From UBA4971 sp029551185 (GTDB lineage Bacteria > Bacillota > SHA-98 > UBA4971): DNA of 64,000 nt. The stretch is from the NCBI GenBank assembly GCA_035593725.1, contig DAOSZN010000001.1, positions 124,001 through 188,000 of the forward strand, read 5' to 3'. Below the pieces are notes generated by a model that was not told the DNA's origin, ran no database searches, and saw only the letters and a program-made list of their open reading frames with translations. Of the stretch, positions 25,068 through 33,207 are shown piece after piece. Within the stretch, counting starts at the first letter, position 1. Each line of letters begins with the position of its first letter. Made by a program: the position numbers and the translations under genes.

Positions 25068-25966
25068 CAGAAGGCATAGTCATAGCAGTCTGTATCAGCA
25101 AAGAAAAAGGCACAATAAAACACGATGTAGGCAAGGCGGTAATCATGGACGGGTACGGACTGGAAAACGACGCCCACGGAGGCCCTTGGCACAGACAAGT
25201 AAGTCTTTTATCTGAAGAAAGCATACAAAAAATGTCAGATATTGGCCTTAATGTATTTCCTGGAATCTTCGCTGAAAACATTACCGTTCGTGGAATTGAT
25301 TTACCTAACCTACCTGTAGGTATTTGGCTATGGGTAGGCGAGGAGGCAATTCTTGAGATAACCCAAATAGGCAAGGAGTGTCACACAGGGTGCGCTGTAT
25401 TTAAGCAAGTGGGACAGTGTGTTATGCCGAAAGAAGGCGTGTTCGCCAAGGTAATTAAGGGCGGGGAAGTCAAACGAGGCGACATTATCAGGGCAGGCTT
25501 TCCCGTGCGTTCCGCTATCCTGACGATAAGCGACAAGGGTTCGCGTGGTGAGAGGCCTGATACCAGCGGTGACATTATTGAGGATGAGGCTAAATCTATA
25601 GGCGCAGTAATAGCCAGAGGGATTGTGCCTGATGACTACGATAGAATAGTAAGTGAACTGAGACATATGGCAGATGATCTTGAGGCGGATCTTATTCTCA
25701 CTACAGGCGGAACAGGTCTCGGACCCCGTGACGTGACTCCTGAAGCCACAGAGGCGGTTATTGATAAATCTGTGCCCGGGATTCCCTACGCAATGCTTCA
25801 ATCAGGCCTGGCTAAAACCCCGCACGCCATGCTCAGCAGGGCGACAGCCGGAGTAAGAGGCAGAACCCTCATTATTAACCTCCCTGGTAGTCCAAAAGCA
25901 GTGAAAGAAGGCCTTGATTCGATCCTGCCTGCCCTTATCCATGCGGTTGAGGAGATCCGTGGCTAG
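25055..25966 (+). CDS. MOSC domain fused to MogA/MoaB molybdopterin adenylyltransferase
   Basis: The 303-residue protein joins a MOSC domain (about 1-145; GLENDAHGGPWHRQVSLLS, FAENITVRG, KECHTGCAVF with conserved cysteine) to a MogA/MoaB domain (about 152-303; AILTISDKGSRGERPDTSG, LILTTGGTGLGPRDVTPEAT, INLPGSPKAVKEGL). MogA adenylates molybdopterin before metal insertion by MoeA; MOSC domains bind or sulfurate the cofactor. The fusion recurs in clostridia. The GTG start lies in the moaC end, so it is the last coupled gene of the cluster. Confidence 0.9.
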   Translation: MGHVTEGIVIAVCISKEKGTIKHDVGKAVIMDGYGLENDAHGGPWHRQVSLLSEESIQKMSDIGLNVFPGIFAENITVRGIDLPNLPVGIWLWVGEEAILEITQIGKECHTGCAVFKQVGQCVMPKEGVFAKVIKGGEVKRGDIIRAGFPVRSAILTISDKGSRGERPDTSGDIIEDEAKSIGAVIARGIVPDDYDRIVSELRHMADDLEADLILTTGGTGLGPRDVTPEATEAVIDKSVPGIPYAMLQSGLAKTPHAMLSRATAGVRGRTLIINLPGSPKAVKEGLDSILPALIHAVEEIRG

Positions 25967-25989
25967 GAACAGCCTCAACTCGTTCCCGC

Positions 25990-26018
25990 TTGTCTTGTAG
26001 AGCCGTCCAACGTATAAT
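25990..26018 (+). promoter_or_regulatory. Candidate promoter for hpt-guaA
   Basis: TTGTCT (25990-25995) and TATAAT (26013-26018) are 17 bases apart in the gap between the cofactor cluster and hpt. The leader would be about 65 bases. No purine-riboswitch core is apparent in it. Confidence 0.5.
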
Positions 26019-26088
26019 AAATATGTTCTCTATATAGTCGGAATGACGCAGAAGGCATAGATTGACCTTTGCAGGAGGCGGAGAAGAC

Positions 26089-26631
26089 GTGGTAAACGAC
26101 CTGGAACAGGTACTTATAAGTGAGGAAGAAATTGCCGGGAGAGTCAGGGAACTCGGCGCTGAAATTACGGAAGACTATAAAGGTTGTAATCTTGTGGTTG
26201 TAGGTATTTTAAAGGGCGCGCTTATGTTTATGGCTGACCTTATCAGGTACATAAAAATACCGGTTCTCATGGATTTTGCAGTTGTATCAAGCTATGGAGC
26301 TTCTACAGAGACTTCAGGCGTAGTAAGAATCCTAAAGGATCTAGATCAACCTATAGAAGGCAAGCATGTCCTGATTGTTGAGGATATCATTGATACCGGC
26401 TTGACCATGCACTATTTGGTCCGCAATCTTGAGGCAAGAAAACCTGCGTCTGTTAAGGTCTGTACGCTTCTTGACAAACCGTCAAGGAGAGAGGTAGACA
26501 TTAAACCGGATTACTGCGGGTTTTCAATACCTGACAAGTTTGTGGTCGGCTATGGCCTTGATTACGCTGAGTATTACAGAAACCTGCCACAGGTGGGTGT
26601 CTTGAAAGAGGAAGTATACAACAAGTGCTAG
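26089..26631 (+). CDS. hpt: Hypoxanthine(-guanine) phosphoribosyltransferase
   Basis: The 180-residue protein has the standard Hpt layout: LVVVGILKGALMFMADL, MDFAVVSSYG, the PRPP-binding VLIVEDIIDTGLTM, and DKFVVGYGLDYAEYYRNLP at the end. It salvages hypoxanthine and guanine to IMP and GMP. GTG 26089 follows AGGAGGCGGAG. The stop lies inside the first codons of guaA (seven-base overlap), so purine salvage and GMP formation are coupled. Confidence 0.95.
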   Translation: MVNDLEQVLISEEEIAGRVRELGAEITEDYKGCNLVVVGILKGALMFMADLIRYIKIPVLMDFAVVSSYGASTETSGVVRILKDLDQPIEGKHVLIVEDIIDTGLTMHYLVRNLEARKPASVKVCTLLDKPSRREVDIKPDYCGFSIPDKFVVGYGLDYAEYYRNLPQVGVLKEEVYNKC

Positions 26632-27926
26632 TAGTCATCGATTTTGACTTGCAACTTAGCATGATTCTTGCCCGGAAAGCGCGAGAGTTTCATGTATACT
26701 CTCAAATTGTACCTCATAACGTCACCAAAGAAGAGCTTGAAGCTTTAAAGCCCAAAGGGATCATTATCTCAGGAAGCCTGGATCCTGAAGCTTCACCTGA
26801 CATTTCCGGACTTATTGACACAGGGGTCTTTAGCCTTGGTATCCCTATGATGGGGATAAACTGTAAGGCCGGCGGCCTGTCATGCGCCAACTATACCATA
26901 GGATCGCACGAAGGGGAGCACACGCTTTCTCGTTTTCTATTGGAAACATGCGGTTTTCAAAAAGATTGGACCGCAAAAGGATTTATTGACCGTTCAATTG
27001 AGGAGATTAAGTCTAAGATTGGCGACGGCAGGGCAATCTGCGGGTTGTCCGGCGGAGTAGATTCATCTGTCGCTGCGGTGCTTGTCCAAAAGGCTATAGG
27101 GGACAGATTGACTTGCATCTTTGTGGACACAGGCTTACTGCGTAAAGGCGAAGCAGACGGTGTGAGATGCGTTTTCGGTGAAGGCTTCAAAATGAATCTG
27201 AAGACGGTGGATGCAAAAGCCAGGTTCCTCCGAGCGCTGGAAGGAGTTACAGACCCTGAAGAGAAGCGCAAACGGATAGGTGCTGAGTTCATCAATGTGT
27301 TCCAAGATGAGGCTGCTAAGTTAAAAGGAGATGCCGGTTTTCTTGTGCAGGGAACCTTGTACTCCGATGTTCTGGAGAGTATGGTTGCGAGCGGTACAGG
27401 GGGAAGCAGGGTCAAATCCCATCACAATGTAGGCGGGCTTCCTGATGCCATTCAATTTGAGCTTGTGGAGCCTCTCCGCTACCTGTTTAAGGACGAGGTC
27501 CGGGAAGTCGGGAGGGAACTGGGTATTCCCGCTCATGTCTTAGAGAGACATCCTTTCCCAGGCCCTGGTCTTGGCGTAAGAATAGTCGGCGAAGTGACTG
27601 AAGAAAGCCTTGAGATGGCAAGGGAAGCTAACGCTATTGTCGAGGAAGAGATTCACAGAGCCGGCCTCTATAGTAAAGTATGGCAGGTTTTTGCGGTACT
27701 GTTGGATGTGAGAAGTGTAGGAGTCTCTCATGGTATGCGCACTTATGAGCGGCCTATAGTGATCCGAGCTATTAACAGTCTTGACGGAATGACATGTGAC
27801 TGGGCTAAGTTGCCCTACCCTGTGCTGGAAAGGATATCGTCTCGGATTACCCATGAGGTTCAGGGCGTGAATCGTGTAGTCTACGATATAACCCCGAAAC
27901 CCCCGGGGACTGTCGAGTGGGAATAA
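26625..27926 (+). CDS. guaA: GMP synthase with degenerate, shortened glutaminase domain
   Basis: The synthetase part is complete: P-loop SGGVDSS at residues 141-147, LTCIFVDTGLLRKGEA, IKSHHNVGGLP-type segment and the dimerisation end TVEWE. At 433 residues it is about 90 shorter than usual GuaA, and the loss is all in the glutaminase domain. The expected nucleophile motif GxCxGMQ reads GINCKAGGL (77-85), and the region that should carry the catalytic HPE before HT is HEGEHT (95-100). The active site Cys-His-Glu is therefore missing. By inference it would use ammonia or a separate glutaminase subunit. It overlaps hpt by seven bases. Confidence 0.9.
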   Translation: MLVVIDFDLQLSMILARKAREFHVYSQIVPHNVTKEELEALKPKGIIISGSLDPEASPDISGLIDTGVFSLGIPMMGINCKAGGLSCANYTIGSHEGEHTLSRFLLETCGFQKDWTAKGFIDRSIEEIKSKIGDGRAICGLSGGVDSSVAAVLVQKAIGDRLTCIFVDTGLLRKGEADGVRCVFGEGFKMNLKTVDAKARFLRALEGVTDPEEKRKRIGAEFINVFQDEAAKLKGDAGFLVQGTLYSDVLESMVASGTGGSRVKSHHNVGGLPDAIQFELVEPLRYLFKDEVREVGRELGIPAHVLERHPFPGPGLGVRIVGEVTEESLEMAREANAIVEEEIHRAGLYSKVWQVFAVLLDVRSVGVSHGMRTYERPIVIRAINSLDGMTCDWAKLPYPVLERISSRITHEVQGVNRVVYDITPKPPGTVEWE

Positions 27927-27951
27927 TCCTTTCAGCAGGGTCAAAGCAAAG

Positions 27952-27989
27952 AAAATTGCCGCAGCAGGTTATCTTGCTGCGGCAATTTT
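27952..27989. terminator. Bidirectional terminator between guaA and the NCS2 permease
   Basis: AAAATTGCCGCAGCA (27952-27966) pairs perfectly with TGCTGCGGCAATTTT (27975-27989) around an eight-base loop. A-runs on one arm and T-runs on the other make it a good intrinsic terminator in both directions, as needed for these convergent genes. Confidence 0.9.
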
Positions 27990-28026
27990 AATTTCCTCGT
28001 TTTTGCTAAGTTACTGTGTTCGAACT

Positions 28027-29361
28027 TTATGCAATGAATCTAATGATAAACAAGACCGCCAATACCCACATGGTAGCACTGATTTCTTTGGCGCGTCCTG
28101 CGAAGAGCTTGATGAATACGTATCCGAGAATACCCCAGACAAGCCCTTCAGCTATGCTGTATGCAAAAGGCATCATAGCGATAGTTAAGAATGCAGGAAT
28201 CGCTTCAGTAAAGTCTGTGAAGTTAATCTTTATGACCGGCTCCATCATGTAGATTCCTACGATAACAAGGGCAGGCGCTGTAGCAGCAGCCGGAATTAGG
28301 CGTACAAGCGGTGCAAAGAAGAGAGACAACAGGAATAGCACTGCGACAGTTACCGCAGTCAGTCCTGTTCGACCTCCATCTGCTACACCTGAAGCGCTTT
28401 CAACATACGTCGTCACTGTGCTCGTTCCGAATATGGCGCCTGCAATTGTGGCGATGGCATCCGCGAGTAAGGCTTGATCCGCCTTTGGCAGTTCTCCCTT
28501 TTCATCCAGGAAGCCTGCTTTCGTTGACACGCCGACAAGTGTTCCAACTGTATCGAACATATCTACGAATGTAAATGTAAATATGACAGCTATTAGTCCT
28601 ATATCAAATACTCCGCGGAAGTCCATTTGCATGAAAGTAGGAGCCAAACTCGGGGGACTGCCGACAATATCTGCGATCCCCATGGGACGTGGACTTAAAC
28701 CGAATAGCATGCTGACTACTGTTGTGATGAGAATGCCAAGGAGCAGAGAACCTTTTATGTTATATGCGATTAAGATTCCCATTACCACGAGTCCGAACAC
28801 AAAGAGCAAGACGTTAGGCGATGTTATGCTGCCAAGACCTACGAGGGTAGCAGGATTCTCTACGATAACGCCTGCTGACTGCAGTCCGATGAACGCGATA
28901 AACAGACCGATACCGACACTGACTGCAAGTTTGAGGGTCATCGGTATGTCGTTGACTATTCTCTTTCTAACAGGGAGTATCGAGAGTATAAGGAATATCA
29001 CACCGTCAATAAACACTGCTGCAAGGGCAACCTGCCAACTGATTCCCATTCCTAAAACTACCGTGTACGCGAAAAATGCATTAAGGCCCATACCCGGAGC
29101 AAGGGCAAAGGGATAGTTAGCAAGAAGCGCCATAAGAAGCGTGCCTACGACACTGCCCAAAATAGTCGCTACCATCACAGCGCCGGCATCCATTCCTGTA
29201 ACGCCAAGTATAGACGGGTTGACAATGATGATGTAGGCCATTGTCATGAATGTAGTAACACCTGCAAGCAGCTCAGTCTTTACATCCGTGCCATGGGCCT
29301 TAAGCTGAAACGCACGTTCGAAAAAACCGTCATTCGCTGTTTGAGCCTTCGGACTAGCCAT
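28027..29361 (-). CDS. NCS2-family purine permease (AzgA-like)
   Basis: The 444-residue membrane protein has about 13 hydrophobic segments and AzgA/PbuG-group motifs: TEL(L)AGVTTFMTMAYIIIVNP near residue 40, PGMGLNAFFAYTVV, and FTFTFVDMFDTVGTLVGV with the conserved DMFDT for substrate and proton coupling, then TSTVTTYVESASG. These carriers import adenine, guanine or hypoxanthine with protons. Its position opposite hpt-guaA suggests it supplies hypoxanthine or guanine. The upstream site is AAGGAGG. No clear purine riboswitch is seen in its 190-base leader region. Confidence 0.9.
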   Translation of the reverse strand: MASPKAQTANDGFFERAFQLKAHGTDVKTELLAGVTTFMTMAYIIIVNPSILGVTGMDAGAVMVATILGSVVGTLLMALLANYPFALAPGMGLNAFFAYTVVLGMGISWQVALAAVFIDGVIFLILSILPVRKRIVNDIPMTLKLAVSVGIGLFIAFIGLQSAGVIVENPATLVGLGSITSPNVLLFVFGLVVMGILIAYNIKGSLLLGILITTVVSMLFGLSPRPMGIADIVGSPPSLAPTFMQMDFRGVFDIGLIAVIFTFTFVDMFDTVGTLVGVSTKAGFLDEKGELPKADQALLADAIATIAGAIFGTSTVTTYVESASGVADGGRTGLTAVTVAVLFLLSLFFAPLVRLIPAAATAPALVIVGIYMMEPVIKINFTDFTEAIPAFLTIAMMPFAYSIAEGLVWGILGYVFIKLFAGRAKEISATMWVLAVLFIIRFIA

Positions 29362-29551
29362 TCTATGACCTCCTTAACCGGAAGCTAACTGGTATGTGCT
29401 TGCGCCGTGTAAAGTCGCATTCCCGTAATCTTTCATTCCCCCTCCCATGCGACCAATACTATACAAGGCGCGGCTCTCTCAATTTCATAAGTTCGACGTT
29501 TGGTTAGAAAAACCTTCCTATTAAGGTCTGCTAAAAACGGAGCAACGAACA

Positions 29552-30709
29552 TTACACAGACTTATTCAGTGATGCTGAAAACGCCTTAACCACATGCTCC
29601 AAATCTTCTTCGACCAGGCCGGGATGTACCGGCAGCGAAAGCACTTGCCGGGCGGCTTTCTCTGTCACAGGACATGAAAGGCGGAATGATTCGAAGCGTC
29701 CTTCAAAACACGGTTGAGCATAGATTGGAGCGGGATAATGCATTCCGGTCTCCACGCCGAAAGCCTTAAGGGAATCTGCCAAAGCATCCCTGGTGAAACC
29801 TGCCTTGTTTGCATCTATTGTTATGGTGTACTGGTGAAACACGTGCTTTGAGTAAGACGGAACATAAGGCAGTGTGATGCCTTCTCCGCCAAGCTCGCTC
29901 AACTTTTCGGTAATGTAGGCTGCATTAGCCTGCCTTATACTCGAGAATTCGTCGATCAACTTTACCTGTGGTATTCCTACTGAGGCTGCCACTTCTGTCA
30001 TGCGGTAATTGTAACCGATTAGGGTATGATTGTACTTACTTTCCTGGCCAATATTCCTGAGACGTCTTAAGCGCGTAGCAATTTCGTCATCTGAGGTTGC
30101 AAGGAACCCGCCCTCCATAGTGTGGAGGTTTTTTGTCGTATACGTGCTAAAACATGTGATATCTCCGATGGTTCCGATCTTGCGATTTCTATACTCAGCT
30201 CCTATGGCTTGTGCAGCGTCTTCCACAATAAAGAGATTGTGTTTCTTAGCAATGGCTTCTATTGCGTCCATTTCAGCAGGCTGTCCGTAAAGATGGACAG
30301 GTTCAATCCCGACTGTCCTCGGGGTTATACTTTCTTCGATGAGTACAGGATCAAGATTGAATGTCCTGGGATCAATATCGACAAATACCGGCGTTGCGCC
30401 GCAGTAAAGAATGGCGTTAGCAGACGACACAAAGCTAAAGGGTGTGGTAATTACCTCATCTCCCGGCCCGACTCCGAGAGCGAGAAATGCCAGGTGCAAA
30501 GCTGCAGTTCCTGAGCTGACCGCTATTACATGTTTACATCCGAGGTAGCTTGCTAGAGCATCCTCAAACTCCGCTACCTTCTGGCCTTGTATTAATCTGC
30601 CTGACCTCAACACAGAAATAACAGCGTCTTCAATTTCAGGGCTGTAGTATGGGCTGGCCATCGGAACCCTGCGAAACGAAGGACGGGTCGAATTCTTCTC
30701 GTGTCCCAT
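29552..30709 (-). CDS. DegT/DnrJ/EryC1/StrS-family aminotransferase
   Basis: The 385-residue PLP enzyme has the family pattern: AVSSGTAALHLAFLALG, GDEVITTPFSFVSSANAI, EDAAQAIGAEY, Schiff-base lysine in STYTTKNLHTMEGGF, and NYRMTEVAASVG. Such enzymes aminate keto-sugars for surface glycans or antibiotics, though some act elsewhere. It has its own promoter and no sugar genes beside it; the glycan locus is 25 kb away. The substrate cannot be predicted. Confidence 0.9.
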   Translation of the reverse strand: MGHEKNSTRPSFRRVPMASPYYSPEIEDAVISVLRSGRLIQGQKVAEFEDALASYLGCKHVIAVSSGTAALHLAFLALGVGPGDEVITTPFSFVSSANAILYCGATPVFVDIDPRTFNLDPVLIEESITPRTVGIEPVHLYGQPAEMDAIEAIAKKHNLFIVEDAAQAIGAEYRNRKIGTIGDITCFSTYTTKNLHTMEGGFLATSDDEIATRLRRLRNIGQESKYNHTLIGYNYRMTEVAASVGIPQVKLIDEFSSIRQANAAYITEKLSELGGEGITLPYVPSYSKHVFHQYTITIDANKAGFTRDALADSLKAFGVETGMHYPAPIYAQPCFEGRFESFRLSCPVTEKAARQVLSLPVHPGLVEEDLEHVVKAFSASLNKSV

Positions 30710-30743
30710 GATATCTTCCTTTCCATATCTTCCTATGCCTAGT

Positions 30744-30771
30744 ATTATACAGTTTGTGCCCTGTTTCTAAA
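30744..30771 (-). promoter_or_regulatory. Candidate promoter of the DegT-family gene
   Basis: On the - strand TTTAGA (30771-30766) and TATAAT (30749-30744) are 16 bases apart. The -10 lies 35 bases before the ATG. A ten-base direct repeat, ATATCTTCCT on the + strand, lies at 30711 and 30725 between promoter and start. Confidence 0.5.
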
Positions 30772-30925
30772 AGAGTGACAGCAGCACAGAGACACTAATT
30801 CTCGAAAAGACGATCAATTCCCTGCACCGGTTACTTTTGGTTTAGTATGAATGACGCTGATTACCAAGGGGACTGAAGTTGTCTATATGGTTAGGTTCGG
30901 TTAAAATGGAGTGCGGAGGGTTAAT

Positions 30926-33169
30926 ATGAACGATATTTTAAGCGGGCTGAATCCTATGCAGCGGCAAGCAGTTTGCCATACCGACGGGCCGCTGCTTATA
31001 CTTGCAGGCGCAGGGAGCGGGAAAACCAGGGTCTTGACTCATAGAATCGCCTATCTCATAGGAGAAAAAGGCGTATTCCCCGGCAGTATCCTTGCAGTCA
31101 CCTTTACGAACAAAGCCGCCCGCGAGATGCGTGAGCGTGTAGAAGGCCTTGTAGGACCATGGAGCAAGACGATTTGGGTATCTACATTCCACGCGTTTTG
31201 CGCGAAGGTGCTTAGGCGTGACATTGACAAGCTCGGGATCTCAAGGGGCTTTACCATCTTTGATTCATCTGATCAGAAAGCCGCTATGAAGAAGGCTCTT
31301 GACAGATTAAATCTTGACGGAGAGAGTTTTCAGCCGGTTGCGGTGCTAAACGAGATAAGCAGCGCAAAGAATGAGCTTATCAGTCCGGAGGACTATACAG
31401 ACGAAGCTGACGGGTTCTGGAAGAAGACAGTGGCAAGGCTCTATCCGGTCTATCAGAAGATCCTCCGGGAAAACAACGCCCTTGATTTCGATGATCTTCT
31501 GGCGGAGACGGTAAGACTGTTTCGAGAGTTTCCTTCAGTTCTCGATTATTACAGGAAGCAATTCAAGTACATTCTTGTCGATGAATACCAGGATACCAAT
31601 AGGGCCCAGTATGAGCTTGTAAATCTTCTGGCCGAAGAGAGCCGAAACCTGTGTGTGTGTGGGGATCCGGATCAATCCATTTATCAGTGGAGAGGCGCTG
31701 ATATAAGAAATATCCTTGATTTTGAGCATGATTATCCTGACGCAAAAGTCATTAAACTGGAGCAGAATTACCGTTCAACTCAAACCATCTTGAATATTGC
31801 CAATAACGTAATATCCCGGAATCAGTCCAGAAAAGAAAAGGATTTATGGACAGAGAACGGAGAAGGATGCCAAGCTATATGCTATGAAGCATATAATGAG
31901 CGGGATGAAGCTTCCTTTGTGGCGGAAGAAATTGAAAAGGCCATAATAGGAGGGCTCAGTCGGGTCAAGTACGGCGATTTTGCAATTCTTTACCGCACAA
32001 ACGCCCAGTCGCGTGTCTTTGAAGAGATTCTCATGAGCCGTGGCATTCCCTATAAGGTCGTAGGAGGCCTTAAGTTCTATGAGAGAAAAGAGATCAAAGA
32101 TATTCTGTCATATCTCAGGCTCCTTCTTAATCCCGATGACATGGTAAGCCTGAGCCGTATTGTGAATGTGCCGAAGCGCGGGGTAGGAGAAGCCACTTTA
32201 GCTAAGTATATTGACTATGCCGGAGAGCGCAATATTCATTTGCTTACCGCATTTCAGGATGTTAACGCTGTTTCCGGGATCGCCGGCAAAACCAAGCAGG
32301 CGCTCATGGAGTTCGGCGAGTTCATTGAGGCGTTAGGCGCTAAGGTCAATGACAGGTCTGTTGCTGAGATTCTCAGCGGTCTCCTGGATGCTTCAGGATA
32401 CGTAAAAGCTTTGGAAGAAGAAAAAACAGTTGAGGCTGCGTCCAGGGCGGAAAACGTCAAAGAGCTTCTTTCTGTGGCAAAGGAGTATGACGCAAGAGAT
32501 GTCGAAGGCCGCGGAGTTGCCGGATTTTTGGAGGAAGCTGCTTTGATAGCGGATGTTGATTTGTTTGATGAGGATCAAGAAGGAGTTACTTTGATGACTC
32601 TCCACTCTGCCAAGGGCTTGGAGTTCCCTAGGGTGTTCCTGGTAGGCATGGAAGAAGGCCTCTTGCCTCACTCCCGGACGTTAATTGACGAGACTGGGTT
32701 GGAGGAGGAGAGGCGCCTGTGTTATGTAGGGATCACCAGAGCCCGGGAAATGTTATACTTCACTTTCGCAGCCCAGCGCATGCTGTATGGAGAAGTCATG
32801 ATGTGCGTGCCGTCACGGTTCCTTGAAGATGTGCCGGAAAACCTCCTTACTGCAGGGAAGAGATGCGCGGGATATGGTGGAACGAGGACTTACCGAACAA
32901 GAACCGGATCGGTGGCGGGAGTTGTTACATCTTCAGAGCGAAAGTTGGAATCCGATGTCAATAGGACATCTTTTGTTGCCGGTTCAAGGGATGACCGTAA
33001 AACCGAACCGTACCGGGTAGGTGACAAGATAAGGTCGCCTTACTGGGGCATCGGGACGGTAATAAGCTCAGAAGGCGAAGGAGATAAGCTCATCATAAGA
33101 GTGGCCTTCCCCGATCAGGGGATAAAGCGGTTGCTTGCTTCAATTGCTCCCATAGAGCGAATTACCTGA
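30926..33169 (+). CDS. pcrA: PcrA/UvrD-type superfamily 1 DNA helicase
   Basis: The 747-residue protein has the superfamily 1A motifs in order: NPMQRQAVCH, Walker A AGAGSGKTRVLTHRI, FTNKAAREM, VDEYQDTN, GDPDQSIYQWRGA, LEQNYRST, TLMTLHSAKGLEFPRVFLVG and RRLCYVGITRARE. The C-terminal GDKIRSPYWGIGTV segment is the Tudor-like end typical of PcrA. It acts in replication restart and nucleotide excision repair. ATG 30926 has GGAGGG at six bases. It is followed at once by ligA, a common pair in Bacillota. Confidence 0.95.
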   Translation: MNDILSGLNPMQRQAVCHTDGPLLILAGAGSGKTRVLTHRIAYLIGEKGVFPGSILAVTFTNKAAREMRERVEGLVGPWSKTIWVSTFHAFCAKVLRRDIDKLGISRGFTIFDSSDQKAAMKKALDRLNLDGESFQPVAVLNEISSAKNELISPEDYTDEADGFWKKTVARLYPVYQKILRENNALDFDDLLAETVRLFREFPSVLDYYRKQFKYILVDEYQDTNRAQYELVNLLAEESRNLCVCGDPDQSIYQWRGADIRNILDFEHDYPDAKVIKLEQNYRSTQTILNIANNVISRNQSRKEKDLWTENGEGCQAICYEAYNERDEASFVAEEIEKAIIGGLSRVKYGDFAILYRTNAQSRVFEEILMSRGIPYKVVGGLKFYERKEIKDILSYLRLLLNPDDMVSLSRIVNVPKRGVGEATLAKYIDYAGERNIHLLTAFQDVNAVSGIAGKTKQALMEFGEFIEALGAKVNDRSVAEILSGLLDASGYVKALEEEKTVEAASRAENVKELLSVAKEYDARDVEGRGVAGFLEEAALIADVDLFDEDQEGVTLMTLHSAKGLEFPRVFLVGMEEGLLPHSRTLIDETGLEEERRLCYVGITRAREMLYFTFAAQRMLYGEVMMCVPSRFLEDVPENLLTAGKRCAGYGGTRTYRTRTGSVAGVVTSSERKLESDVNRTSFVAGSRDDRKTEPYRVGDKIRSPYWGIGTVISSEGEGDKLIIRVAFPDQGIKRLLASIAPIERIT

Positions 33170-33207
33170 CAGAGCGCAGCGCAGTTAGTTATCAGGGAGG
33201 GTCGGCC

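Noticed and set aside
25966..26088. Purine riboswitch before hpt, and in the leader of the NCS2 permease
   Set aside because: The three-way junction core with conserved loop sequences of the purine class is not visible in either leader.
26850..26960. Frameshift as cause of the missing glutaminase region of GuaA
   Set aside because: The frame is continuous and no other frame carries the missing motifs nearby; an internal deletion fits better.
28003..29116. Several + strand open frames opposite the NCS2 permease
   Set aside because: They are the reverse of a clear membrane protein gene and have no family motifs or ribosome binding sites of their own.
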